A stretch of 64,000 nt of DNA from Robertmurraya korlensis (GTDB lineage Bacteria; Bacillota; Bacilli; Bacillales; Cytobacillaceae), in the NCBI RefSeq assembly GCF_023715225.1, contig NZ_JAMBNS010000006.1, positions 1-64,000 of the forward strand, written 5' to 3'. Below, one piece after another: positions 1 through 9,283 of the stretch (position 1 is the stretch's first letter; each line of letters opens with the position of its first letter). A model generated the notes under the pieces. The model saw only the letters and a program-made list of their open reading frames with translations. It did no database searches and was not told the origin of the DNA. Made by a program: the position numbers and the translations under genes.

Positions 1-19
1 TCTTGGCCATGATAAATCC

Positions 20-57
20 CCCGTTTTCGTATGAATTCATTATAAACGGGATTTTTT
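20..57 (+). terminator. Intrinsic terminator of an upstream gene
   Basis: Arms CCCGTTT (20-26) and AAACGGG (44-50) enclose a small ATGAATTCAT palindrome and are followed by a T-run at 52-57. It ends a plus-strand unit lying left of the window. Confidence 0.7.
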
Positions 58-67
58 CTTAAGACAT

Positions 68-119
68 AAAAAACCCCGAATAAGGGGCACCTTTTTTAAT
101 AGTGTCCGTTATTCGGGGT
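68..119 (-). terminator. Terminator of the MFS gene
   Basis: The perfect arms ACCCCGAATA and TATTCGGGGT (73-82 and 110-119) are followed on the minus strand by six T residues (complement of 68-73). It lies directly after the MFS stop codon. Confidence 0.85.
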
Positions 120-149
120 ATAGTTCACTCAGGGCAGTACGACTTCTTT

Positions 150-1415
150 TTATGCACTTTTTTTCTCCGGTTTTATACCAAATAGTATCACAAGTAAACC
201 AACTGCACTTATGCCAGCCAGTATATAGAATAAGGAAGTTTGGAGATTCTTTTGAAGAATGGCCATTACAGGTGGACCAGCTGCTACACCAATAAATCTC
301 ATCGAACTATAGATAGAGGAAATAGTGCCTCTCTCCTCCATCTCGATTCCTTCTGTAATGTACGCATCTAAGCAAGGAAGTCCAACACCTATTCCAATGC
401 CACCTATGGTGAACATCGATATCATGAACCATAAATTATCAGAAAAGCTTAGAGAAGCCGTACTAATGGCTAGTAAAACGATTCCGACGAAGGTAATCCA
501 CTTCATCAAAACTTTATTTTCTTTAATCATTTTTCCTGTAATATACGATGCAAGGCAAAGTGCTCCAAGTGGGATTGTCAAAAACAATCCTTTTTTCACA
601 TCTTTAATGTCATATTGCTTCTCTAATATATCTGAAAGGTAAAATAGTACTCCAAATAATACAAACATGAGAATAACTCCGACAATAAATACGGTATAGA
701 GCCAACGGCCATTTTGAACAAAGATTTTTTTTACCTTTTGGAAAAACTTCTTAAATGGAATGGGCTCGGTTCTCTTCTTCGGATTTTGAACGAGAAAGAG
801 AGTAAGAAGAATAGATATGATACAAAATGCAGGGATAGCCCAGAACGGAAGGTGCCAGAAAAAACTTGCTAAAAATGCACCAAGGATAGGGCTTAATACT
901 TTTCCCAAAGTGTTAGATGTTTCAATGACGCCAAGAGAGCTACTAACCTCTTCCTCACTTTTAAACATATCTCCAATCAGTGGCATAACAATAGGGAATG
1001 CTCCTGCAGCACCAACGCCTTGTAAAGCCCTGCCGATTAGAATAATCCAATAAGGATCTTCCATCTTCCAAGAGGCCCATCCAGAAATAAGCCCCCCGAT
1101 TCCTGCAATGAAAAGACTTGGGATGATAACCTTTTTTCTCCCAATATGGTCAGAAAGATAACCAGCTATTGGAATCAGTAAGATCGCAACAATTGAATAA
1201 ACTGTAATGATCATGCTTGTTTGGAAGGGAGAAATATTAATTTTCTTTTCCATAACGGGAAGTACCGGTATCAGCATAGAGTTACCAAGTGTCATAACTA
1301 GAGGAATAGATGATAGTGAGAGTACAGCCCACCTTTGATTATGGTGTTTACCATCACCCTTCTTTTTGTTTTCCTTATATTTTTTCCCGTTTCTAGATTT
1401 ATAAGAATTTGACAT
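150..1415 (-). CDS. MFS multidrug-type exporter
   Basis: A 421-residue membrane protein with about 12 hydrophobic segments. After a lysine-rich cytoplasmic N-terminus of about 28 residues, the loop between helices 2 and 3 has the MFS motif A (GYLSDHIGRKKV, about residue 84), and the GRALQGVGAAG stretch in helix 4 is typical of proton-driven drug antiporters. These features support a drug/H+ antiporter of the kind represented in Bacillus by YmfD; the substrate cannot be read from the sequence. The ATG at 1415 is preceded by AAGGCGGG on the minus strand. The gene stands alone with its own terminator, and a 12-bp palindrome lies upstream. Confidence 0.85.
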   Translation of the reverse strand: MSNSYKSRNGKKYKENKKKGDGKHHNQRWAVLSLSSIPLVMTLGNSMLIPVLPVMEKKINISPFQTSMIITVYSIVAILLIPIAGYLSDHIGRKKVIIPSLFIAGIGGLISGWASWKMEDPYWIILIGRALQGVGAAGAFPIVMPLIGDMFKSEEEVSSSLGVIETSNTLGKVLSPILGAFLASFFWHLPFWAIPAFCIISILLTLFLVQNPKKRTEPIPFKKFFQKVKKIFVQNGRWLYTVFIVGVILMFVLFGVLFYLSDILEKQYDIKDVKKGLFLTIPLGALCLASYITGKMIKENKVLMKWITFVGIVLLAISTASLSFSDNLWFMISMFTIGGIGIGVGLPCLDAYITEGIEMEERGTISSIYSSMRFIGVAAGPPVMAILQKNLQTSLFYILAGISAVGLLVILFGIKPEKKSA

Positions 1416-1460
1416 TCCGACCCGCCTTCATTTCATTTTTTATAAGAAAGGGACCTTATC

Positions 1461-1472
1461 ACCTAATTAGGT
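1461..1472. promoter_or_regulatory. Palindrome upstream of the MFS gene, candidate operator
   Basis: ACCTAATTAGGT is a perfect 12-bp palindrome about 46 bp upstream of the exporter start. Its position and AT-rich symmetry resemble MarR/TetR-type operators that control efflux genes. No such regulator gene is adjacent, so this is inference. Confidence 0.35.
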
Positions 1473-1603
1473 ATTTACTCGCATAACTATAATATGGACC
1501 TAAGAATCAAAACTCATTAGTTTTTTTCTTTACATAAAAATGGATTTTCCAAACATGGTAGGCTAAAATATGAATCATCAGATGAAGGGTATGGGGTGAA
1601 ATA

Positions 1604-2245
1604 ATGGCAGAAATAATAACTCTTAGTGTTGGTAAACCAAAAGCTTTTAATTGGAAAGGGAAAAACGAAAGTTCAGGAATTGGAAAAGAAAAGGTATCGG
1701 TAGCCGAGTTAACAAAAGATGGCTTTGTAGGAGATGGTGTTGCAAGTTTAGAATACCATGGAGGACCAGAACGTGCGGTATGTGTGTACTCTTTTGAACA
1801 TTATAAGCAATGGGAAAAGGAGTTTGGTGTAAAGCTTTCTCCACCAGCCCTAGGAGAAAACCTTTGTGTAACAGGTATGCTTGAAAAGGATGTTTACATA
1901 GGAGATGTATATTCCCTTGGGAATACTGTTGTTCAAGTCACACAAGGTCGTGTTCCTTGCTCCAAAATTTCGAAGTTCAATGAAATTGATCTGTTTTTAA
2001 AAAGAATTGTCGAGACAAACTATACTGGTTATTTCTTTAAGGTGCTGCAGGAAGGAACTGTAAATAGTGAAGGGAAGCTTGAATTGTTAGAAAGAACTCA
2101 AGAAAAAGTTTCTATCCTTTACGCAAATCAAATTTTCCTTCATGATAAGAAAAATAGAGAAGGTCTGAAAGCCTTATTAAATGTAAATGAATTGGCACAT
2201 GTATGGAAAGAAAATGTAGAAAAACTGTTAGCTAAAACAGTTTAA
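1604..2245 (+). CDS. MOSC domain protein
   Basis: A 213-residue protein of the MOSC (molybdenum cofactor sulfurase C-terminal) family, in the stand-alone YiiM/YflK size class. It shows the YHGGPERAVCVYS block near residue 51, the ALGENL motif near 82 and the conserved GRVPCS cysteine (Cys119), which in this family is thought to carry sulfur or ligate the molybdenum cofactor. No signal peptide is seen, so it is cytosolic. The ATG at 1604 follows a GGGTGAAATA site. Family members help detoxify N-hydroxylated bases or handle Mo-cofactor sulfur; which role applies here is not visible. It is a single-gene unit upstream of the trp leader. Confidence 0.85.
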   Translation: MAEIITLSVGKPKAFNWKGKNESSGIGKEKVSVAELTKDGFVGDGVASLEYHGGPERAVCVYSFEHYKQWEKEFGVKLSPPALGENLCVTGMLEKDVYIGDVYSLGNTVVQVTQGRVPCSKISKFNEIDLFLKRIVETNYTGYFFKVLQEGTVNSEGKLELLERTQEKVSILYANQIFLHDKKNREGLKALLNVNELAHVWKENVEKLLAKTV

Positions 2246-2276
2246 TTTCACTTTTAAAAATTTTCAGTTTTTATCG

Positions 2277-2305
2277 TTGACTTTTTTAGGTAAATCTTAT
2301 ATCAT
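2277..2305 (+). promoter_or_regulatory. Sigma-A promoter of the trp operon
   Basis: TTGACT (2277-2282), a 17-bp spacer and TATCAT (2300-2305) match the housekeeping consensus closely. Transcription would start about 2312, just before the first T-box. Confidence 0.75.
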
Positions 2306-2309
2306 AATA

Positions 2310-2597
2310 AACAATTAAAGACTACGGTGTTGATGAAGAGTAGTACCTATTACAGAAACTTTAGAGAGCTGATGGTTGGTGCAAATCAGTGTGGAAGTAT
2401 TAGGGAATGGACTTCGGAGCCTCCAAACCGAACCTTTATAAAAAGTAGTAGGCCTTGGCGAAAGTCTCATCGTTACAAGAGACAGATATTTATTGCTTCA
2501 TGGAAAGCAAAGATATCTGTAAAGTGAGCTAATATAATTAGCTAATAAAGGTGGCACCACGGGTTTCTCGTCCTTTTTCAGGAGAGAAGCCCTTTTT
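2310..2597 (+). promoter_or_regulatory. T-box leader 1 (Trp specifier)
   Basis: The stem I region (GATGAAGAGTAGTA, then AGAGAGCTGATGGTTGG) leads to GGGAATGGACT, placing a UGG specifier codon at 2408-2410 in the usual GAA-codon-A context. The T-box sequence AAGGTGGCACCACGG (about 2549-2562) is followed by a terminator with arms GGGTTTCTC (2561-2569) and GAGAAGCCC (2584-2592) and a T-run. Uncharged tRNA-Trp would stabilise the antiterminator and let transcription proceed into the second leader. Confidence 0.9.
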
Positions 2598-2610
2598 GTA
2601 TTTAATAAAA

Positions 2611-2852
2611 GAAAATCGTCGATTAAGAGTAGTAAGCCTAGTTTGTTTGACACAGAGAGTCGGGATTGCTGAGAACCGATCAAACCCTTGGCTGAATGGA
2701 CTTATGAGAGTGGTCTTGAACGTGAAGTAGGGACCAACGGAATTCCACCGTTAAAAGGAACTAAAGGGAGCATATATGCTCTGAACCTGAGGTGGCACCA
2801 CGATCAAAATCGTCCTCTATACGTAGTTTTCTACGTATAGGGGACTTTTTTT
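2611..2852 (+). promoter_or_regulatory. T-box leader 2 (Trp specifier)
   Basis: This is a second complete T-box in the same leader RNA. It shows AAGAGTAGTAAGC, an AGAGAGTCGGGATTGCTGAGAACC block, and a UGG specifier at 2697-2699 within GCTGAATGGACT. The T-box GAGGTGGCACCACG lies at about 2789-2802. The terminator has a 15-bp stem (2812-2826 with 2831-2845) and a T-run to 2852. The trpE ribosome site AAGGAGGG follows at 2859-2866. Confidence 0.92.
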
Positions 2853-2872
2853 ATTTATAAGGAGGGAAAACC

Positions 2873-4261
2873 ATGAACGCAAATGTTCAAAGCATCATTA
2901 TTGAAGAAATTCTAGGTGATACGTTAACACCCATTTCAATATTTCAGCGACTTAAAGGTGTAAAGAAATGTTTATTAGAAAGCTCGTTAAAGCACGAGCA
3001 TTCAGGAAGATATTCCTTTATAGCGGCTAATCCTGCAGTAGAGCTAAAGGGAAGTGGAAATAACACATTACTTATTAAAAAGAGAAGCAGTGAAACCCTT
3101 CGAGCTAACCCTCTTGAGGTGCTGAAAGAAATTGTACCAAGTATTGAAAATGATTTTATGAAAGAAATCCCTTTTATTGGGGGAGCTGCAGGTTTTGTAA
3201 GCTATGACATCGTTCGTTATTACGAGGAAATCGGTGAAATACCGAGAGACGAAATGATCGTCCCAGAAGTTCATTTTCTATTATTCGAAACAATCGTTGT
3301 TTTTGACCATTTAACTCAAAAGGTGTTTATTGTGGGTATTCCGATCAGTGATCAATCTTCTTTGGAGGATATTAAAGGTTTGGTCAAAGAAACTAAGAAT
3401 CAGATTCTAAACGAAAGAGAAGAAGCACCTTCACCTGTTTCTATTTCTTCCTATGAAGCATCAATCTCAAAAGAAGAGTTCATGGACAAAGTGAAAAAAG
3501 CAAAGGAGTACATTGTAGAAGGCGATATATTCCAAGTCGTCCTTTCTCAAAGGATGAAAGCAAATATACAGGGTGATCCATTCTCTTTTTATCGTAAGCT
3601 TAGAGTTCAAAATCCTTCTCCTTATATGTATTATTTCGATTTTGGAGATTATGTGGTTGCAGGGGCATCACCTGAAAGCTTGATGAAAGCAGTCGGGGAA
3701 ACCGTCTATACGAATCCAATTGCAGGAACGAGGCCTAGAGGGAAAACTCTGGAGGAAGATGAGAAACTGAGTGTGGAATTGATTCATGATGAAAAAGAAT
3801 TAGCTGAGCACCGAATGCTAGTTGACCTGGGTCGAAATGATTTAGGTAGAGTTTGTGAATTTGGTAGTGTGGAGATCAGCAAGTACATGGATATCGAGAA
3901 ATACAAGCATGTCATGCATATTGTGTCAGAAGTAAAAGGAACGTTGAAGAGAGAGTTTCACCCAATTGATGCACTAATTGCATGTCTACCGGCTGGTACC
4001 GTATCTGGAGCACCAAAAATTCGAGCGATGGAAATCATTAATGAACTTGAAGATGTCAAGAGGGGCATTTACTCAGGAGCAGTCGGTTATTACTCTGCTA
4101 ACGGAAATATCGACTTTGCTCTTGCTATTCGAACAATGGTGGTTAAGGATTCAAAAGCATATATCCAAGCTGGGGCAGGAATTGTGTATGATTCGGTTCC
4201 AGAAAAAGAATACGAAGAAACCATTCACAAAATGAAAGCTTTCTTGGAGGTTGAAAAATGA
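2873..4261 (+). CDS. trpE: Anthranilate synthase component I
   Basis: A 462-residue chorismate-binding subunit that, with TrpG, converts chorismate and glutamine-derived ammonia to anthranilate. The N-terminal LLES motif (residues 34-37), which binds feedback tryptophan in this family, is kept, so allosteric inhibition is expected in addition to T-box control. C-terminal chorismate-binding blocks include VDLGRNDLGRV and the LPAGTVSGAPKIRAME loop. It is somewhat shorter than the B. subtilis protein. Its stop overlaps the trpG start as ATGA, which implies translational coupling. Confidence 0.97.
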   Translation: MNANVQSIIIEEILGDTLTPISIFQRLKGVKKCLLESSLKHEHSGRYSFIAANPAVELKGSGNNTLLIKKRSSETLRANPLEVLKEIVPSIENDFMKEIPFIGGAAGFVSYDIVRYYEEIGEIPRDEMIVPEVHFLLFETIVVFDHLTQKVFIVGIPISDQSSLEDIKGLVKETKNQILNEREEAPSPVSISSYEASISKEEFMDKVKKAKEYIVEGDIFQVVLSQRMKANIQGDPFSFYRKLRVQNPSPYMYYFDFGDYVVAGASPESLMKAVGETVYTNPIAGTRPRGKTLEEDEKLSVELIHDEKELAEHRMLVDLGRNDLGRVCEFGSVEISKYMDIEKYKHVMHIVSEVKGTLKREFHPIDALIACLPAGTVSGAPKIRAMEIINELEDVKRGIYSGAVGYYSANGNIDFALAIRTMVVKDSKAYIQAGAGIVYDSVPEKEYEETIHKMKAFLEVEK

Positions 4262-4869
4262 TTTTACTAATTGATAATTATGATTCCTTTACCTTCAATC
4301 TATATCAATATTTAGGTGAACTTGGAGAACAAATAGTTGTGAAAAGAAATGATAGTCTTACAGTAGAAGACATTATTGAGCTATCTCCAAAAGCAATTGT
4401 GATTTCTCCTGGACCAGGACGCCCTGAACATGCTGGAATTTGTATTGAGGTTATTCAACAGTTATATACAAGGATACCTATCCTTGGTATATGTCTAGGG
4501 CATCAAGCAATTGGTCATGCCTTTGGAGCAACGGTTTCAAAAGCAAAAGAAATAATGCACGGTAAAATTTCGAAGATTTCTCATGAAAAGATAGAGCTTT
4601 TTAAAGGTTTTGAGGAACCTTTGGAAGTAATGAGATATCATTCCCTTGTTATTGAAAAAGCGACACTTCCAAGCACGATACAAGTTCTTGCTACTTCCAT
4701 TGATGATGGTGAGATTATGGCGATTAAACACAAAGAGGCACCATTATATGGATTTCAATTTCATCCAGAATCAGTAGGGACGGAAAGCGGGAAAAAACTA
4801 ATTCAAGCATTCTTAACATCAATAGGAGAGGAGTTTCTAAATGAGAGAGTATCTACAAAAACTGTCTGA
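4258..4869 (+). CDS. trpG: Anthranilate synthase component II, glutamine amidotransferase
   Basis: A 203-residue class I glutamine amidotransferase that feeds ammonia to TrpE. The catalytic triad is visible: Cys79 in GICLGHQ, and His169 and Glu171 in FQFHPES; the oxyanion-loop SPGPGRP lies near residue 50. In B. subtilis the equivalent protein is encoded in the folate operon and shared with p-aminobenzoate synthesis; here it sits inside the trp operon, so it is under tryptophan control. Whether it also serves folate synthesis cannot be judged from this window. Its 3' end overlaps trpD by 29 bp. Confidence 0.96.
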   Translation: MILLIDNYDSFTFNLYQYLGELGEQIVVKRNDSLTVEDIIELSPKAIVISPGPGRPEHAGICIEVIQQLYTRIPILGICLGHQAIGHAFGATVSKAKEIMHGKISKISHEKIELFKGFEEPLEVMRYHSLVIEKATLPSTIQVLATSIDDGEIMAIKHKEAPLYGFQFHPESVGTESGKKLIQAFLTSIGEEFLNERVSTKTV

Positions 4870-5869
4870 AAACAAGTCATTGTCACAAATAGAAATGGAA
4901 GATGCAGTTAGGAAACTTTTTTCCGATGAAGTAACTGATAGTGAAATTGCTGCATTTCTTATCGGGTTGAAGACAAAGGGAGAAACGGTGGAGGAAATTG
5001 TAGGTTTAGTTCAAGCGGTACGAGAAAAATCACTCACTTTCACCAAAAAGATGGAGAATGTAATGGACAATTGTGGAACAGGTGGAGATGGTTCAAAAAG
5101 CTTCAATGTAAGTACTACCTCTGCATTTGTTATTGCTGGCGCTGGTATCACTGTTGCAAAGCATGGAAACAGAAGTATTTCAAGTAAAACAGGAAGTGCA
5201 GATGTGCTGGAGTATTTAGGAATAAATTTAACTTTAACCCCTGAGGAAGCAGAAGAATGTTTAGAAGAGGTGGGGATTAGCTTTTTATTTGCTCCACATG
5301 TACATCCAAAAATAAAAAACATTATGAAAGTAAGAAAAGAGTTAAAAATACCTACAATATTTAATTTAATTGGACCATTAACCAACCCAATGGAACTTGA
5401 TTATCAATTACTCGGAATATATAGAAGAGATTTGCTTCAGACCTTTGGTGAGGTACTTAATACCCTTGGAAGAAAAAGGGCCGTTGTAATTAACGGTGCA
5501 GGATTTATGGATGAAGCATCGTTACAAGGGGAAAATCATTTAATTATTGTTGAAAACGGTTCGATTTCAGAAAAGAAAATAAGCCCTGAAGAGATTGGTT
5601 TATCTTCATACCCTAACGAAGCAATTATCGGTGGAAATGCCATAAGAAATGGGGAAATCTTATTATCGGTTCTAAATGGAGAAAAAGGAGCCTGCCGAGA
5701 TACCGTGTTGTTCAATGCAGGAATTGGAATTTTTGCCAGTGGAAAAGTGAATTCCATTGTAGACGGGATTGCAAAAGCAAAAGAGAGTATTGATAGCGGT
5801 TCGGCGAAACAGAAACTTGAAAGTCTAATTTCAAAAGGAAAAAAATTTAAAAAGGAAGGAGTCGTGTAA
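4841..5869 (+). CDS. trpD: Anthranilate phosphoribosyltransferase
   Basis: A 342-residue enzyme that transfers the phosphoribosyl group of PRPP to anthranilate. The PRPP/Mg-binding GTGGDGSKSFNVST motif lies at about residues 79-92, and KHGNRSISSKTGSADVLE, the anthranilate-binding region, follows. Full length for the family. The ATG lies inside trpG behind AGGAGAGGAG, so the two are translationally coupled; the trpC start follows 2 bp after the stop. Confidence 0.97.
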   Translation: MREYLQKLSENKSLSQIEMEDAVRKLFSDEVTDSEIAAFLIGLKTKGETVEEIVGLVQAVREKSLTFTKKMENVMDNCGTGGDGSKSFNVSTTSAFVIAGAGITVAKHGNRSISSKTGSADVLEYLGINLTLTPEEAEECLEEVGISFLFAPHVHPKIKNIMKVRKELKIPTIFNLIGPLTNPMELDYQLLGIYRRDLLQTFGEVLNTLGRKRAVVINGAGFMDEASLQGENHLIIVENGSISEKKISPEEIGLSSYPNEAIIGGNAIRNGEILLSVLNGEKGACRDTVLFNAGIGIFASGKVNSIVDGIAKAKESIDSGSAKQKLESLISKGKKFKKEGVV

Positions 5870-5871
5870 GT

Positions 5872-6660
5872 ATGGAGACGATTCTTGACAGGATTATTGC
5901 GGAGAAACAGAAGGAAGTACTTAGTTTAAAAGAACGACCAATGCTTAAGGAAGTTGACCGGCAGCAAGTGTCTTTTATTCAAAAATTACGACTAGCGGAA
6001 GAAGTGAAGATTATTGCAGAGTTTAAAAGAGCATCTCCCTCCAAAGGAGCAATTAATTTAGAGTGTGATCCGTCTGAACAAACTCTACAATATGTTCAAG
6101 CCGGTGCTGATGCTGTAAGTGTTTTGACAGATCGTACTTTTTTTAAAGGCGATTTCCGAGACTTGGAAGAAGTGAGAAAGACGATTGCGGCACCTATTCT
6201 TTGCAAAGATTTTATTATTGATCCGATTCAAATTGATTACGCAAAGCATGCAGGTGCTAATCTTATTTTGTTAATAGCTGCTGCGTTAGATCTAGAGACT
6301 TTGCATTCGTTATATCATTATGCTATCAGTAAAGATCTTGAGGTACTCATGGAGGTACACAATGAGGAAGAATTAGAAAAAGTGTTAACTACTGAAAACA
6401 TCTTAATTGGTGTAAACAATCGGAACTTAAAAACATTTGAAGTTGATTTAGCGACAACAGAAAGATTAGCTTCTAAGATTGTTGAGTCAAATAGATACTT
6501 AATAAGTGAGAGTGGAATCGCTACTACAGAGGATGTAAGAAGAGTTGTAGCAGCTGGTGCTTCAGGTATTTTAGTAGGTGAAACGTTTATGAGGCAGGAA
6601 AAGCCGGAAGAAGCATTACGGTCGATGAAGCTTCCGTTAAGAAGGGTGGCTTCTAATTGA
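5872..6660 (+). CDS. trpC: Indole-3-glycerol-phosphate synthase
   Basis: A 262-residue TIM-barrel enzyme that cyclises carboxyphenylamino-deoxyribulose phosphate to indole-glycerol phosphate. Conserved active-site residues Glu50 and Lys52 sit in IIAEFKRASPSKG; the second catalytic lysine is in ILCKDFIID, and the phosphate-binding loops NNRNLKTF and SESGI are present. It overlaps the start of trpF by 4 bp (TTGA). Not fused to TrpF, unlike in enteric bacteria. Confidence 0.97.
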   Translation: METILDRIIAEKQKEVLSLKERPMLKEVDRQQVSFIQKLRLAEEVKIIAEFKRASPSKGAINLECDPSEQTLQYVQAGADAVSVLTDRTFFKGDFRDLEEVRKTIAAPILCKDFIIDPIQIDYAKHAGANLILLIAAALDLETLHSLYHYAISKDLEVLMEVHNEEELEKVLTTENILIGVNNRNLKTFEVDLATTERLASKIVESNRYLISESGIATTEDVRRVVAAGASGILVGETFMRQEKPEEALRSMKLPLRRVASN

Positions 6661-7280
6661 AAGTAAAAATATGTGGAATTACTGACATACATGCAGCAAA
6701 GGTTGCTGTGGAAGCAGGAGCAGATGCAATTGGTTTTGTTTTTGCAGAAAGTAAACGAAAGGTGACGATCGAACAAGCAAAAACCATTATTAACACTCTT
6801 CCAGCACATGTAATAAAAGTTGGTGTGTTTGCTAATGAGGATGTAGATACCATCCAAGATATAGTTGAGAAGACAGGATTAACAATGGTTCAGCTCCATG
6901 GTGATGAAAATCCTGATGTTTGTAAAAAATTTTCAGTACCAGTCATCAAGGCATTAGGTGTATCATCAAAGAAAGATTGTGAGAAAATTCAGGAATATCC
7001 ATGTGAATATATTCTTTTAGATAGTCCTAAAGGAAAATATCGAGGTGGTAATGGGGAGACGTTTCCATGGGAGGTTGTGGATCCAATGGCTATCAGGGGG
7101 AAAAAACTTATTGTAGCTGGTGGGCTTAATATCAATAATGTCACTTTAGCAATTCAGTCACTTCAGCCATATATGGTGGATGTTAGTAGCGGAGTGGAGA
7201 CGAACGGAAAAAAGGACGATGAGAAAATCATTCATTTTCTTAAGCAAGCGAAAATGGGAACAGGGGAGATTTGTAAATGA
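6657..7280 (+). CDS. trpF: Phosphoribosylanthranilate isomerase
   Basis: A 207-residue TIM-barrel isomerase catalysing the Amadori rearrangement of phosphoribosylanthranilate. The catalytic cysteine is in KICGIT (Cys6), VQLHGDE is present in the middle, and the C-terminal phosphate-binding VSSGVET follows. The start is a TTG overlapping the trpC stop as TTGA; the end overlaps trpB as ATGA. Both overlaps point to coupled translation along the operon. Confidence 0.95.
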   Translation: MKVKICGITDIHAAKVAVEAGADAIGFVFAESKRKVTIEQAKTIINTLPAHVIKVGVFANEDVDTIQDIVEKTGLTMVQLHGDENPDVCKKFSVPVIKALGVSSKKDCEKIQEYPCEYILLDSPKGKYRGGNGETFPWEVVDPMAIRGKKLIVAGGLNINNVTLAIQSLQPYMVDVSSGVETNGKKDDEKIIHFLKQAKMGTGEICK

Positions 7281-8476
7281 CGACATATGTAATGCCGGAT
7301 GAAAAAGGCCATTTTGGTATATACGGTGGTAGATTTGTACCAGAAACGTTAATGCAAGCAGTTCTAGAGCTAGGTAAAGCTTATGAGAAGGCAAAAAACG
7401 ACAAAAACTTCCAACAGGATCTAGCCTACTTACTAAAAGAGTATGTAGGAAGAGAAACACCTTTATATTATGCTGAAAATTTATCAAAGCATGCGAATGG
7501 TGCAAAAATCTATCTAAAGAGAGAGGATTTAAATCATACAGGTGCTCATAAAATTAATAACACGGTCGGTCAAGCGCTGTTAGCAGTAAGAATGGGAAAA
7601 AAGAAAATTGTTGCTGAAACTGGTGCTGGTCAGCATGGGGTAGCTACCGCAACGGTTTGTGCACTATTAAATCTGGAGTGCGTTATATTTATGGGAGAGG
7701 AAGATATTAAGAGACAGCAACTGAATGTATTTAGAATGGAGTTGCTAGGTGCAAAGGTAGTATCTGTTACCTCAGGAAGCCGAACGCTGAAGGATGCATG
7801 TAATGAAGCACTACGTTACTGGGTTTCAAATGTGACAGATACTCATTATATTTTAGGGTCTGTAATGGGACCACATCCGTTTCCAATGATGGTAAGAGAT
7901 TTTCAAAGTGTGATCGGAAAGGAAACGAAGCAGCAATATAATGAGAAATTTGGTAAAAACCCAGAAGCAATTGTAGCTTGTATTGGTGGTGGTAGTAACT
8001 CAATGGGAATGTTTTATCCATTTATTGAGGATAGTGAAGTACAGCTAATTGGTGTAGAAGCTGCTGGTCATGGGATTGATACAGAGCAGCATGCAGCTTC
8101 GCTAACAAAAGGAAAGCCAGGAGTATTACATGGTGCTCTTATGTATTTGTTACAAGATCATGCTGGCCAAATCCAAGAGGCACATTCTATTTCTGCTGGT
8201 TTAGATTATCCGGGAGTGGGTCCAGAACATAGTTACTTAAAAGATATCGGAAGAGTACAGTACGAAAGTATTACGGATGAGGAAGCTCTAGAAGCCTTAA
8301 AGTTGTTGTGCAGGCTTGAAGGAATTATTCCTGCTCTTGAAAGCGCACATGCAGTCGCATATGCCATAAAACATGCGCAAACAATGACAGAAAATGAATC
8401 AATTGTTGTTTGTCTTTCAGGTCGTGGAGATAAAGATGTACAAACTATTCAAGCAAATATGAAGGAGGCATTGTAA
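7277..8476 (+). CDS. trpB: Tryptophan synthase beta chain
   Basis: A 399-residue PLP enzyme condensing indole with serine to form tryptophan. The PLP lysine is Lys92 in HTGAHKINN, the phosphate-binding GGGSNSMG loop is near residue 237, and the [10 protein letters not shown] active-site segment is intact. It is the typical TrpB1 form, which works as an alpha2beta2 complex with TrpA encoded 2 bp downstream. Confidence 0.98.
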   Translation: MTTYVMPDEKGHFGIYGGRFVPETLMQAVLELGKAYEKAKNDKNFQQDLAYLLKEYVGRETPLYYAENLSKHANGAKIYLKREDLNHTGAHKINNTVGQALLAVRMGKKKIVAETGAGQHGVATATVCALLNLECVIFMGEEDIKRQQLNVFRMELLGAKVVSVTSGSRTLKDACNEALRYWVSNVTDTHYILGSVMGPHPFPMMVRDFQSVIGKETKQQYNEKFGKNPEAIVACIGGGSNSMGMFYPFIEDSEVQLIGVEAAGHGIDTEQHAASLTKGKPGVLHGALMYLLQDHAGQIQEAHSISAGLDYPGVGPEHSYLKDIGRVQYESITDEEALEALKLLCRLEGIIPALESAHAVAYAIKHAQTMTENESIVVCLSGRGDKDVQTIQANMKEAL

Positions 8477-8478
8477 TA

Positions 8479-9261
8479 ATGAATCGCATTGAAAAAGCGT
8501 TCCATAGCCTAAAGGAGAACAATAGAAAGGCATTTGTGCCGTATCTGATGGCAGGGGACGGAGGATTAGATCAGTTAATGGATCAATTGATCTTTTTAGA
8601 GAATTGCGGAGCAACAGCAATAGAAATTGGCATCCCCTTTTCAGATCCAGTAGCAGATGGACCAGCTATCCAAGAAGCTGGGATAAGGGCTTTACAATCG
8701 GGTACATCCTTAAAGGACGTCTTGGTAGCGATTCAAACGATCCGTCCGATTGTATCTACCCCACTTATTTTAATGACTTATATGAATCCAATTTATGCTT
8801 ATGGAATTGGTTCATTTATTCATGATGCAGTTAAAGCTGGAATAGACGGCTGTATTATTCCAGACTTACCTATTGAAGAGGAAGAATTAATTGCTCCCTA
8901 CTTACAAGATGCAAATATTGAGTTAATTCGTCTAGTTACCCTTACAAGCCCACTTGAAAGAATAGAAGAAATCGCAAAAAAGGGTCGAGGCTTTTTATAT
9001 GCTGTAACTGTTACAGGAATAACAGGAGCTCGTACAGAATTTAATGATAGTGTTTCCAAATACTTAAAGGATATAAAGAGCGTAAGTCCTATTCCTGTGC
9101 TTGCTGGATTTGGGATATCCACACCTGAACAGGTGGTAGAATTAGGTTCATATTGTGATGGAGTAGTGGTTGGTAGTAAAATTGTCCAATATTTTCATGA
9201 AAAGAAATTATCTGAAATTGAACATTTAATTCAAGCATCGAAAACTGCTGACGTATCATAA
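8479..9261 (+). CDS. trpA: Tryptophan synthase alpha chain
   Basis: A 260-residue TIM-barrel subunit that cleaves indole-glycerol phosphate and channels indole to TrpB. The catalytic pair Glu49 (IEIGIPFSDP) and Asp60 (DPVADGP) is present, as is the phosphate-binding GFGIS loop. An AAGGAGG site overlaps the end of trpB. This is the last recognisable trp gene. No classical terminator follows, so read-through into the next gene is possible. Confidence 0.97.
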   Translation: MNRIEKAFHSLKENNRKAFVPYLMAGDGGLDQLMDQLIFLENCGATAIEIGIPFSDPVADGPAIQEAGIRALQSGTSLKDVLVAIQTIRPIVSTPLILMTYMNPIYAYGIGSFIHDAVKAGIDGCIIPDLPIEEEELIAPYLQDANIELIRLVTLTSPLERIEEIAKKGRGFLYAVTVTGITGARTEFNDSVSKYLKDIKSVSPIPVLAGFGISTPEQVVELGSYCDGVVVGSKIVQYFHEKKLSEIEHLIQASKTADVS

Positions 9262-9283
9262 AAATTGTAATCAATCTCCTAAC

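Noticed and set aside
2327-2683. Open frames at 2327-2527 (+) and 2498-2683 (-)
   Set aside because: They lie entirely within the structured T-box leaders, lack ribosome sites and have no family-like sequence.
5011-5385. Long minus-strand frame opposite trpD, 124 codons
   Set aside because: Antisense shadow of a strongly supported gene; no ribosome site, composition is the complement of trpD codons.
6318-6857. 179-codon minus-strand frame across trpC/trpF
   Set aside because: Antisense to two overlapping real genes; no start signal.
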